A DNA stretch of 11,511 nt from CAZPEV01 sp964585635 (GTDB lineage Bacteria; Zixibacteria; MSB-5A5; GN15; JAAZOE01): positions 1 through 11,511 of the forward strand of contig CAZPEV010000110.1 of NCBI GenBank assembly GCA_964585635.1, given 5' to 3'. Shown here one piece after another: positions 1 through 6,872 of the stretch. Every line of letters begins with the position of its first letter. Within the stretch, counting starts at the first letter, position 1. The notes under the pieces are model-generated. The model saw nothing but the letters and a program-made list of their open reading frames with translations. It was not told where the DNA came from and made no database searches. A program made the translations under genes and the position numbers.

Positions 1-236
1 AACGCGACCTAATGATAATCACGGCCGATCACGGGTGCGACCCGACGACGCCATCGACCGACCACACCCGCGAGTACGTTCCCCTACTGGTCTATTACCC
101 GGGAATGCCATCCGATATCTCGCTGGGAACACGAGCCTCGTTTGCCGATACCGGCAAGACTGTGGCAGAGAATTTCGGCCTCACATGTCCGTTTGCAGGG
201 AAGTCGTTTCTAGGAGAGATCAGTCGTGGAGCTTAA
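1..236 (+). CDS. deoB: Phosphopentomutase, C-terminal fragment
   Basis: This is the 3' end of a gene that starts before the window; the open frame runs from base 3 (R-D-L-M-I-I...) to TAA at 234-236. The protein interconverts (deoxy)ribose 1-phosphate and 5-phosphate in the cytoplasm, feeding deoxyribose 5-phosphate to DeoC. The visible tail carries the alkaline-phosphatase-superfamily metal motif ITADHG followed by DPTTPSTDHTREYVPLL, which is very characteristic of DeoB: the Asp-His of ADHG and the His of TDHTREYVP are manganese ligands in the family. The end of the protein has the usual FADTGKTVAENFG segment. The stop codon lies inside the next gene (deoC), giving an 11-nt overlap and suggesting translational coupling. 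The partner enzyme next door makes the assignment firm; only the C-terminal ~78 residues can be seen. Confidence 0.95.
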   Translation, partial: RDLMIITADHGCDPTTPSTDHTREYVPLLVYYPGMPSDISLGTRASFADTGKTVAENFGLTCPFAGKSFLGEISRGA

Positions 237-888
237 CCTGTACCTGGATCATACCTTGTTGCGTCCCGAGGCCACGGAGCCCGATATTCGCGGCCTCTGT
301 GACGATGCCCTGATTCACTGCTTCCATGCCGTGGTTGTCAATCCAATCTTCGTGGAGATGGCTGTGTCTAGGTTGCATGGAACCGGGGTCAAGACCTGTT
401 CCGTCGTCGGCTTTCCCCTGGGCGCCAACCGGACCGACGTAAAGATTGCTGAGGCCGCCGCCGCGGAGGTCGACGGCGCCGCCGAAATCGATATCGTGGC
501 CAATATCGGGTGGCTGGTTTCCGCGGATTTCAATCGCGTTTCCGCCGAATTATCTGCAGTCCGACTGCGGCTCGCTTCAGCCACTTTGATGAAAGTCATC
601 ATCGAGACGCCACTGCTGGATCAAGACGTCTGGCCCCAGGCGGTGGCGGCGATCGTTAACTCCGGCGCTGATTTTATCAAGACGGCGACCGGCTTTTTCG
701 GCCCGACCCCGGTCGAGCACGTCCGGCAGCTTTCCGAATATACGGCCGGCTCGATCAGAATCAAGGCGGCGGGGGGAATCCGAACGGGCGATCAGGCTCT
801 GGCGATGATCGCCGCCGGCGCGGCCCGAATCGGCAGTTCCGCCTCAGTCGCAATTATGCAGGAGGTGGCGACCCGGCTGAAGAAGTGA
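226..888 (+). CDS. deoC: Deoxyribose-phosphate aldolase
   Basis: Cytoplasmic class I aldolase that splits 2-deoxyribose 5-phosphate into glyceraldehyde 3-phosphate and acetaldehyde, the last step of deoxynucleoside catabolism. The protein is 220 aa, the normal length for bacterial DERA. Visible family motifs: LDHTLLRPEAT at the N-terminus, VVGFPLGAN (60-68), EIDIVANIG with the proton-relay Asp89, DFIKTATGF with the Schiff-base Lys152, and IKAAGGIRT with the second active-site Lys180, then the phosphate-binding region GAARIGSSA. Small departures from the commonest consensus are GAAEID for GADEID and KAAGG for KPAGG or KASGG; neither removes a catalytic residue. The start is GTG at 226, chosen because AGGAGAG lies 7 nt upstream (212-218) and the N-terminus then matches the family exactly. 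It overlaps deoB by 11 nt, so the two form a nucleoside-degradation operon. Confidence 0.97.
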   Translation: MELNLYLDHTLLRPEATEPDIRGLCDDALIHCFHAVVVNPIFVEMAVSRLHGTGVKTCSVVGFPLGANRTDVKIAEAAAAEVDGAAEIDIVANIGWLVSADFNRVSAELSAVRLRLASATLMKVIIETPLLDQDVWPQAVAAIVNSGADFIKTATGFFGPTPVEHVRQLSEYTAGSIRIKAAGGIRTGDQALAMIAAGAARIGSSASVAIMQEVATRLKK

Positions 889-985
889 TATCCGCCCGTT
901 CCACTATGATCTATATTGACTCGCCGCAGGAGAGACTGGCGGTCAAAATGCTTGGCGGAGGTGACGACAGGGTGTATATTGGATC

Positions 986-993
986 GAGGAGAG
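986..993 (+). promoter_or_regulatory. Ribosome binding site supporting GTG start at 1002
   Basis: GAGGAGAG sits about 8-10 nt before an in-frame GTG at 1002. No comparable Shine-Dalgarno sequence precedes the upstream in-frame starts at 885 (the nearest GGAGG is 19 nt away) or 906. This favours the short form of the zinc-ribbon protein. Confidence 0.45.
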
Positions 994-1001
994 ACGACGG
1001 C

Positions 1002-1190
1002 GTGGTTGATGACGATAGAAAGACTCGGCCGCATATCGGGATATTTTTTCGCTGCTGCCGGATTTACGCCCGCATATATTTGAATCACCGGAGAACGGCG
1101 TTTGTCGGCTGGTGCCCTCGCTGCGCCGCCAAAATCGAAGTGAAGGTCTCCCCCACCGGATCGCCCAACAGGTTTTTCTTCGCGGACTGA
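1002..1190 (+). CDS. Small zinc-ribbon-like protein, function unknown
   Basis: The protein is 62 aa from the GTG at 1002, ending at TGA 1188-1190. The conserved-looking part is FFRCCRIYARIYLN, then FVGWCPRC about 19 residues after the CC pair, and a tail ending in SPTGSPNRFFFAD. The CC and CPRC pairs could bind one zinc ion as a minimal ribbon; the hydrophobic and glycine pattern resembles small uncharacterised proteins I recall from related bacteria, but no function can be named. The frame stays open upstream, so longer forms from GTG 885 (101 aa, GTGA overlap with the deoC stop), ATG 906 or ATG 948 are possible. The N-terminal extension is arginine- and aspartate-rich, low in family-like signal, and has poorer ribosome binding sites. 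One base separates the stop from the next gene's ATG, so the two are probably translated together. Confidence 0.65.
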   Translation: MVDDDRKTRPHIGIFFRCCRIYARIYLNHRRTAFVGWCPRCAAKIEVKVSPTGSPNRFFFAD

Positions 1191-1191
1191 T

Positions 1192-1740
1192 ATGAGCCTG
1201 TTAAAAGCAAAGATCGTCATCGTGCCTCTGGGAGAATGCGACCTGGCGATTATCAACCGGGTGGCGGGCTCAATCGGCGCCATTTTCAATCGCGGAGTCG
1301 ATATCCTCAAGGGAATGCGAATGCCGACCGAGGCGTTCAGCGATACACGCAATCAATATTACGCCCGGATAATTTTATCCAAGCTGGAACGAGTTAAGGC
1401 CAACAGCCGGGAGACTATCATCGGCATCTGCGAAGAAGATTTATACATTCCCAAAGAGCATTTCATTATTGGCTATGCCGATTCGCTGGCGGGGACGGCG
1501 GTGGTATCGTTGTTTCACTTTCGACAGGAGTTTTATGGTTTGCCGGAGGATGACACCAAAGTCTATCCCCGGTTGTTCAAAGAAGTCATTCGTCAGATGG
1601 CAAACCTTTATGCCATGAGACCATGCTCCAATCCGGTCTGCGTCAATTACGATTCGAATGAGATGATTGATATCGACAATAAAAGCTCGCGCTTGTGCGA
1701 TATTTGCCTCCGGCAGCTTCAGCAGGTGCGTGTCACATGA
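1192..1740 (+). CDS. Archaemetzincin-family protein lacking the catalytic zinc site
   Basis: The protein is 182 aa, the typical length of bacterial and archaeal archaemetzincins (AmzA, peptidase family M54). Family features: IVIVPLGE near the start, CEEDLYIP (80-87), FIIGYAD, AVVSLFHFRQEFYGLPED (103-120), RLFKEVIRQ, and the C-terminal structural zinc cluster C145-x4-C150 and C169-x2-C172. The family's active site is HExxHxxGxxHC just before the first cysteine; here the aligned stretch is RQMANLYAMRPC (134-145). His134 is Arg, the catalytic Glu135 is Gln, His138 is Asn, Gly141 is Ala and the third His144 is Pro. I therefore infer a non-proteolytic member that keeps the fold and structural zinc. 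The start ATG at 1192 lies 1 nt after the previous stop; the stop overlaps the helicase start as ATGA. The frame is intact, so this is not ordinary gene decay. Its role is unknown; the neighbours are nucleoside catabolism and DNA repair genes. Confidence 0.85.
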   Translation: MSLLKAKIVIVPLGECDLAIINRVAGSIGAIFNRGVDILKGMRMPTEAFSDTRNQYYARIILSKLERVKANSRETIIGICEEDLYIPKEHFIIGYADSLAGTAVVSLFHFRQEFYGLPEDDTKVYPRLFKEVIRQMANLYAMRPCSNPVCVNYDSNEMIDIDNKSSRLCDICLRQLQQVRVT

Positions 1741-4019
1741 ACCTTCCCCAGGTCTTGGAATCGCTCCGGATCGATGCGGAGACTTCCGATGCCATCGTTC
1801 ATTGGGAGACGATACCGGCGCGATCGCCGAAGACCAGGCCATTTCCCGGCTTTATCGATCCGCGGCTGGTGGCGGCGCTCACGCGGCGCGGTATTGCCAC
1901 CCTCTATTCGCATCAGTATGAGGCAATCGAAAAGATTCAGGCGGGTAAGAATGTCGTCGTGGTCACCCCCACGGCTTCGGGAAAGACGCTGTGTTACAAC
2001 CTGCCGGTTCTGAATCGCATCCTGCATGATCCCCGGGCGCGGGCGCTGTACCTCTTCCCGACAAAAGCGCTGTCGGCCGACCAGGTGGATGAGTTGCACG
2101 GGTTGGTGACCGATCTGGGCGTCGATATCAAGACCTACACCTTCGACGGCGACACGCCGCAGGATGCTCGCCGGGCGATCCGTTCGGCCGGGCATATTGT
2201 CGTCACCAATCCCGATATGCTTCATGCCGGCATCCTGCCGCACCATACCAAATGGATCAAGCTCTTCGAGAACCTTCAATACATCGTCATCGACGAAGTA
2301 CATCAGTATCGGGGTGTGTTCGGGTCGCATCTGGCCAACCTGATCCGGCGTTTGCGGCGGATCTGCCGTTTCTACGAAAGCGACCCGCAATTCATCTGCT
2401 GCTCGGCGACCATAGCCAATCCGGATGAACTGGCTTCACGATTGATTGAAGCGCCGGTGGAAAAGATCGACGACAACGGCGCCCCGACCGGCGAAAAGCA
2501 TTTCATCCTTTATAATCCACCGGTGATCAACGCCGAGCTGGGACTGCGGCGATCGGCGGTCAATGAGACGGTTCGGCTGGCCTCGCGCTTTATAGGCCAC
2601 CGGATTCAGACCATCGTGTTTGGACGTTACCGGATGCAGGTGGAGCTGATCCTTACCTACCTGAAGGAGCAATTCCGAAAGCAATACGGCCGGGGAATCG
2701 AAATCGCCGGCTACCGGGGTGGATACCTGCCGAACGAGCGGCGCGATATCGAACAGGGTGTGCGGTCCGGGCGGATCACCGGCGTGGTATCGACCAATGC
2801 CCTCGAGTTGGGAATCGATATTGGCTCGCTGGACGTGAGCATCATGTGCGGGTTTCCGGGATCGATCGCTTCGGTTTGGCAGCAGGCCGGGCGGGCCGGA
2901 CGAAAGTCGGGCGTCTCGGCGGCGATTATGGTGGCAACGTCGTCGGCCCTGGCGCAGTTTCTCATGGAGCATCCCGAGTACTTCTTCCGACGTTCTCCCG
3001 AGGCCGGAATTATCGACGCCGACAATTTGATTATCCGTTCCAGCCATATCAAGTGCGCCGCGTTTGAACTGCCGATCTGGATGGGGGAAAAGATCGGCCC
3101 GGAACCGGTCGATGATATTCTGCGCTACTTCGAGGATAAACGCATCGTTCGGCAGTCGGGAGACAAGTATTACTGGTCTTCTGACATTTATCCCGCCAAT
3201 GAAGTCTCGCTCCGCTCGGCGTCACCGGAGAACTTTGTCATCCTCAACCGCAGCGATCACGATCGCGTTATCGGTGAGATAGATTACTTTGCCGCTCCGG
3301 AGTTCTTGCATCCGGAGGCCATCTATATTCATGGCGCCGTGACCTATCAGGTCAAGGAACTCGATTGGGATGGCCGCCGCGCCTATGTCGAGGAAGTCGG
3401 CGTCGACTATTATACCGACGCCGAGGAGAAGGTCGAGTTGAAGGTGCTGGATGTGGACGAAGAGAAACCGTTCGGCGACTGCGCCGCCGGTCACGGCGAC
3501 ATCTCCCTGGCGCGGGTGGTGGTGCTGTTCAAGAAGGTGAAGTTCCATACGCATGAGAATGTCGGTTCAGGGCCGGTGTCGCTGCCGGAGCAGGAGATGC
3601 ACACGACCGCCTTCTGGTATCGATTCCCGGCTGACGCGGCTGTCGCCGGAAGCCTGACCGAGGCGAACCTCGGCGGCGGCCTGCGGGGCGTGGCCAATCT
3701 GCTCCAGCAAATTGCACCGCTGTGGCTGATGTGCGATCCCCGCGATATCCGGTCGGTCTCGCGCGTCCGCGATCCTTATTCCGGGGCGCCGACCATCTAT
3801 GTGTATGACAACGTGCCCGGCGGCGTTGGCTTCGCCGAAAAGTTATATTCCGTGGTGCCTGACCTTTTTATCGCCTGCCGCAACCACTTGACGGGCTGCC
3901 GTTGCAGTGATGGTTGCCCCTCCTGTGTTGGTCCGCCGCTCGAAATCGGAGATGAAGGCAAGGCCGCCACGCTGCAAGTCCTGCGCCTGATGCTGGACGA
4001 GTGCGCCATTGACGCATAG
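1737..4019 (+). CDS. MrfA/YprA-type DEVH helicase with DUF1998 domain
   Basis: A superfamily 2 ATP-dependent helicase of 760 aa, close to the size of Bacillus MrfA (YprA), a mitomycin C repair helicase related to eukaryotic Hrq1. Using the 760-aa numbering: LYSHQ Q-motif-like box (~57-61), Walker A TPTASGKT (77-84), DEVH (186-189), SAT motif III (223-225), motif V STNALELGIDIG (352-363) and motif VI QQAGRAGR (382-389). The second half is the MrfA/Hrq1 C-terminal region with DUF1998, ending in a metal-binding cluster GCRCSDGCPSC (C721, C723, C727, C730). All catalytic motifs are intact. The start ATG at 1737 overlaps the preceding stop (ATGA) and gives the N-terminus NLPQVLESL; an in-frame ATG 14 codons upstream is unlikely because it lies deep inside the previous gene. 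Family knowledge indicates ATP-driven 3'-5' DNA unwinding in repair of crosslinks or bulky lesions. The association with deoB-deoC is unusual. Confidence 0.93.
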   Translation: MNLPQVLESLRIDAETSDAIVHWETIPARSPKTRPFPGFIDPRLVAALTRRGIATLYSHQYEAIEKIQAGKNVVVVTPTASGKTLCYNLPVLNRILHDPRARALYLFPTKALSADQVDELHGLVTDLGVDIKTYTFDGDTPQDARRAIRSAGHIVVTNPDMLHAGILPHHTKWIKLFENLQYIVIDEVHQYRGVFGSHLANLIRRLRRICRFYESDPQFICCSATIANPDELASRLIEAPVEKIDDNGAPTGEKHFILYNPPVINAELGLRRSAVNETVRLASRFIGHRIQTIVFGRYRMQVELILTYLKEQFRKQYGRGIEIAGYRGGYLPNERRDIEQGVRSGRITGVVSTNALELGIDIGSLDVSIMCGFPGSIASVWQQAGRAGRKSGVSAAIMVATSSALAQFLMEHPEYFFRRSPEAGIIDADNLIIRSSHIKCAAFELPIWMGEKIGPEPVDDILRYFEDKRIVRQSGDKYYWSSDIYPANEVSLRSASPENFVILNRSDHDRVIGEIDYFAAPEFLHPEAIYIHGAVTYQVKELDWDGRRAYVEEVGVDYYTDAEEKVELKVLDVDEEKPFGDCAAGHGDISLARVVVLFKKVKFHTHENVGSGPVSLPEQEMHTTAFWYRFPADAAVAGSLTEANLGGGLRGVANLLQQIAPLWLMCDPRDIRSVSRVRDPYSGAPTIYVYDNVPGGVGFAEKLYSVVPDLFIACRNHLTGCRCSDGCPSCVGPPLEIGDEGKAATLQVLRLMLDECAIDA

Positions 4020-4141
4020 ATCGAGCGCTGACGCCGCGTTCGCTGATCGTCATCGCTGATTGCCGCGGCCGCGTCCTTGGGAAAATGATGGTATCGGTCG
4101 ATAGATGCAATAAGAAATGATCCCATTCGGGGAGGTACGCT

Positions 4142-4438
4142 ATGCAAACCTATATCCTCATGACCAAACTGTCGCCGGAGACGTCCAGGGAGATCAAGTC
4201 CCGCGCGAAATTGGGACGCGCCTGGCTGGATCAGGTCAGGCAGAAATGCCCGGAAGTCAAATTCGTCGCCCATTACGCCCTTTTGGGGGCGTTTGACTTC
4301 ATCGATATCTATGAGGCCCCCAGCGAGGAAATCGCCGCCAAGGTGTCGATGATCAGCCTGGCAAACGGCGCCTTCGAGGCCCAGAGCTGGACGGCGATTC
4401 CGTACAAGCGGTTCGTGGAGCTGACAGAAGAGATTTAG
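4142..4438 (+). CDS. GYD-domain protein
   Basis: The protein is 98 aa, matching the GYD (COG4274) family of small ferredoxin-fold proteins. Visible signature: TYILMTKLSPE at the start, a central VKFVAHYALLGAFDFIDIYEAP where LGAFDFI takes the place of the family's GxYDxV, and a C-terminal half with SMISLANGAFEAQSW and AIPYKRF. GGGGAGG (4129-4135) lies 6 nt before the ATG, a strong ribosome binding site that fixes the start. It sits 122 nt after the helicase, so it may or may not belong to the same transcript; I see no convincing terminator between them. A perfect hairpin follows the stop codon. The biochemical role of the family is not established. The gene is cytoplasmic (no signal peptide or membrane segment). 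Confidence 0.85.
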   Translation: MQTYILMTKLSPETSREIKSRAKLGRAWLDQVRQKCPEVKFVAHYALLGAFDFIDIYEAPSEEIAAKVSMISLANGAFEAQSWTAIPYKRFVELTEEI

Positions 4439-4451
4439 CGTAGGCCGCTTT

Positions 4452-4476
4452 CCCGGCGGACGACGCGTCCGCCGGG
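4452..4476. terminator. Perfect 11-bp hairpin between convergent genes
   Basis: CCCGGCGGACG, a 3-nt loop ACG, then the exact complement CGTCCGCCGGG. It lies 13 nt after the GYD gene stop and about 60 nt from the end of the oppositely oriented acetyltransferase gene, the position expected for a bidirectional terminator. There is no T-run on either side, so intrinsic termination is uncertain; it could also act as a 3'-end stabiliser. Confidence 0.6.
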
Positions 4477-4536
4477 CAGAAATCAGTCTCGGGCCGTCGC
4501 GCCGGTCCGGCCTGCCAAGAGACCGATGAGAGTCGC

Positions 4537-5829
4537 CTAAAAATCTGTCCAGCAGACCGGCTTGGATTCGACGGCAAAAAGACGATTGACCCGGTCCACC
4601 CATGCTTCATCCAAAATCTCGGCCAGGCTGTATCGATAAAGTTCCCGGAACGAAATCGCGCCCATTAGCATCGAGCTGAACTCGGCGATATTCATCGCGA
4701 TGGTGACGTCGGCCTTGCCGCGGGGAAGGAGCCGCGGCCTGCCATTCTCAAAACGGATGATGTAATTCCCCTGATTGGCCAGAGTGAAGCTATCGGCGAT
4801 CTTGAGTTTGACGGTGCAGGACTGGTCGTCGAATGAATGACGGCCCAAAGCGGCAAACATCGCCGGCAGGTCGATGACCTTGTACATGAGGCCGACGCCG
4901 GAGATATTGGTTTCGTGATAGACCGGCGCGATCATATGCTCGCGGCTGCGCGGGTCGAGCGGCAGAAAATGAAAATTCTCCTCGGGAAGGGCAAAGATGA
5001 TATGATCGATCTGGTCGGCCTGGCTGCGGAGAAAGGCCAGCAGACCGGCCAGCGCCCGCCGGTCGGTGCAGACGATGCGATTGACCTTGATGTTGTTGCG
5101 CAGGAAATCGCCGGGAGCGGCCGATTCAAAGGTGAAGGTCAGATATCCGCGGACCTCGCGGCCATCGACAAAGCAGGCATATTTCGAATTGGGCGGATAA
5201 TCGAGCATCATTTCCCAGGAGACGTCGTGCCTTTCCTCGATCATCCCGAAGGTGACGGCGGCGACGCGCTCATGACAACGCTTAATGGCGGGAATATCAT
5301 CTTTGGCTAGAAGACGGACCTGCGACCGCAGCGGACTGTCCGGCAGATGGTGCGGGCGCATCCGGAATTGATGGAACTTCACCCCGTATCCGAATCCCAT
5401 CTTACGGTAAAAGTCGGGGCGGAAGGGATAGAGAATGGCCATCGGCGCGCCGTTGTCGCGGTAGCGGTTGATGAAATAGGTCATCAGGTCGCGGGCGATA
5501 TGCTCTTTTTTGTGTTCGAGGTCAACCGAGAGAAAGCCTCCCCCACCGACCGGAACCATCGTTCCGAAGAGATTCATGACAAAATCAAACAGGCGCAATC
5601 CGCCCAGGAGTCTGCCCTGGCGATACAGCCCCCAGGTGGACACGCGGGGATCCTGCTCCCGACGAAGAACATTCTTGTGGAAGCGCTTCCGGTCATCCTC
5701 TGACCGTATTCCTATGCCGGGATAAGCGTTGATGGCGACATCCAAAAAGGACTCGATGTCGCGCGGATAGATGCGATGGATGCCGTTCTTCGCGGCGGAT
5801 GTCCTGGGTTTGCCTTTTGACCTTCTCAC
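4537..5829 (-). CDS. Eis-like GNAT acetyltransferase with SCP2-like C-terminal domain
   Basis: The protein is 430 aa from the GTG at 5829, matching the three-part Eis architecture: an N-terminal GNAT domain (~16-165), a second degenerate GNAT domain (~170-310) and an SCP2-like sterol-carrier-type domain (~318-430). The motif LYPFRPDFYRKMGFGYG holds a Tyr (~141) where Eis enzymes have their catalytic general acid, and the protein ends in Phe (CWTDF), whose carboxylate is the general base in Mycobacterium Eis. The acetyl-CoA loop reads HKKEHIAR, with His where the usual R-x-x-G-x-G/A has Gly; I recall similar K-rich loops in some Eis relatives. The substrate is unknown: Eis acetylates aminoglycosides and lysines, but distant homologues cannot be assumed to. 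The GTG start is preferred because AAAGAGG lies 4 nt upstream; a frame extension up to 5901 gives an implausible hydrophobic leader with no family match. Confidence 0.87.
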   Translation of the reverse strand: MRRSKGKPRTSAAKNGIHRIYPRDIESFLDVAINAYPGIGIRSEDDRKRFHKNVLRREQDPRVSTWGLYRQGRLLGGLRLFDFVMNLFGTMVPVGGGGFLSVDLEHKKEHIARDLMTYFINRYRDNGAPMAILYPFRPDFYRKMGFGYGVKFHQFRMRPHHLPDSPLRSQVRLLAKDDIPAIKRCHERVAAVTFGMIEERHDVSWEMMLDYPPNSKYACFVDGREVRGYLTFTFESAAPGDFLRNNIKVNRIVCTDRRALAGLLAFLRSQADQIDHIIFALPEENFHFLPLDPRSREHMIAPVYHETNISGVGLMYKVIDLPAMFAALGRHSFDDQSCTVKLKIADSFTLANQGNYIIRFENGRPRLLPRGKADVTIAMNIAEFSSMLMGAISFRELYRYSLAEILDEAWVDRVNRLFAVESKPVCWTDF

Positions 5830-5833
5830 ATTA

Positions 5834-5838
5834 CCTCT
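5834..5838 (-). promoter_or_regulatory. Ribosome binding site for the GTG start at 5829
   Basis: AGAGG (read on the minus strand) ends 4 nt before GTG at 5829-5827. It is what decides the start of the Eis-like gene, since the ATG at 5901 adds 24 residues unlike the family. Confidence 0.45.
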
Positions 5839-5958
5839 TTTCCCTGCACACAGTAGCGATAACCGACATATGATGAGAGACCACGGCCTGGGAAGCAACA
5901 AGTATCGCAGCGGGCACCGTAATCTGTTCCGATCGGCACCATTTTACGTTGACCGCGT

Positions 5959-6872
5959 CTAAAACTTCTTCGGCCTCAACTTCTCTATGATTCCCGCCGA
6001 GACCCAATAGATATCGCTCTTGCCTTGTTCACCCCCGGTGAAGAAAAGAAACTTGCCGTCGCCCGATACGAATGGCAAGGCGGCATTCATTCCGAGATCC
6101 ATGACCTGGGGCTCACACCAGCTTCCATCCGGTTTTCTGAACGAAATGAGCAGGATGCTGTAGACCTTTTCCGAGGGCTGCTTGGAAGTATAGATCAGGT
6201 AGCTTTCATCGGGTGCAATGAACGGATACATGTTTGGGGTGTCGGTGTTGATGGGTGGGCCCAATCTTTCCAGGGCCTGATACTTGCCATTCACTTTTCG
6301 TAANNNNNNNNNNCGATATACGCTTTGCCCGGACCTTCTGAAATGTCCGTGGTGTAAATCGTTCCGCTCAAGGTCGAGGAGATATACATAGTCCGGGCCG
6401 GGTTGAACGGCGGGCCGGGATTTTTGGGCAGGCTCCAGCCCTGGCCCTCACGATCCACGTAGAATACATTCATCGGCGGGCCGATTTGTGCCGGAATAGG
6501 CTTTCCTGACGAGAAATACAGCCGCTTGTTATCCGGAGTCACCAATGGTTCAAATGAAAATTGATTCTCGATAAAGGGAACGATCTTGGGCTCGGTCCAT
6601 ACTCCCCCCCGCACGGCAGTCACCATAATTACCTTTTCGTTAAGGGTCGGATCGTTGCGAGTGAAATAGAATTCCTTGCCGTCCGGCGAGAAGGAGCAGG
6701 AGAATTCGTGGGACTCCGTCGATATGATCCCCGGGGCGAATATTTCCGGCTTAATGCCCGGCAGGGTCTGGCCCAGATAGGGGCCTTTAAGAATCGGGAA
6801 CTTACTCGGCTGCGAAAATATGTCCGATGCCATCAGGGCCAACAGACCGATAAGGAGCAATGCTTTCTTCAT
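5959..6872 (-). CDS. Secreted PD40 (WD40-like) beta-propeller protein, broken by an assembly gap
   Basis: One gene read in two frames on either side of a 10-N gap (6304-6313). The N-terminal part begins at ATG 6872 with a signal peptide (MKKALLLIGLLALMASDIFSQ), likely exported; an AGGGG 9 nt upstream supports this start, with ATG 6881 as an alternative. Blade-like PD40 repeats can be counted: SCSFSPDGKEFYFTR, EPLVTPDNKRLYFSS, YISSTLSGTIYTTD, YPFIAPDESYLIYTS and LPFVSGDGKFLFFTG, i.e. about five TolB-like strands with the PDG core weakened in the third and fourth. The C-terminal piece reads on from VNGKYQALERLGPPINT in a different register. Because the two halves together make a continuous propeller, I treat the frame difference as an artefact of the arbitrary N length, not a true frameshift. 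Such proteins are usually periplasmic or outer-surface; partner and ligand are unknown. Confidence 0.85.
6304..6313. other. Scaffold gap (10 N)
   Basis: Ten consecutive N bases inside the PD40 gene, a nominal spacer from assembly. To join the two coding halves in frame the real number of missing bases must be 2 modulo 3 (for example 2, 5, 8 or 11, or an equivalent overlap), which 10 is not. Confidence 0.98.

Noticed and set aside
792..1352. 186-codon open frame on the minus strand across the zinc-ribbon gene
   Set aside because: It spans three recognised or likely plus-strand genes and has no protein-like motifs or ribosome binding site that would outweigh them.
1719..2390. 223-codon minus-strand frame opposite the helicase N-terminal half
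   Set aside because: The plus strand carries intact helicase motifs here; the antisense frame is a result of G+C-rich codon use.
4077..4105. Promoter-like TTGGGA and GATAGA before the GYD gene
   Set aside because: Only four and three of six consensus positions match; not strong enough to call.
3797..4603. 268-codon open frame on the minus strand
   Set aside because: It overlaps the DUF1998 end of the helicase and the whole GYD gene, both clearly coding on the plus strand; its translation is Arg/Pro-rich shadow text with no family signal.
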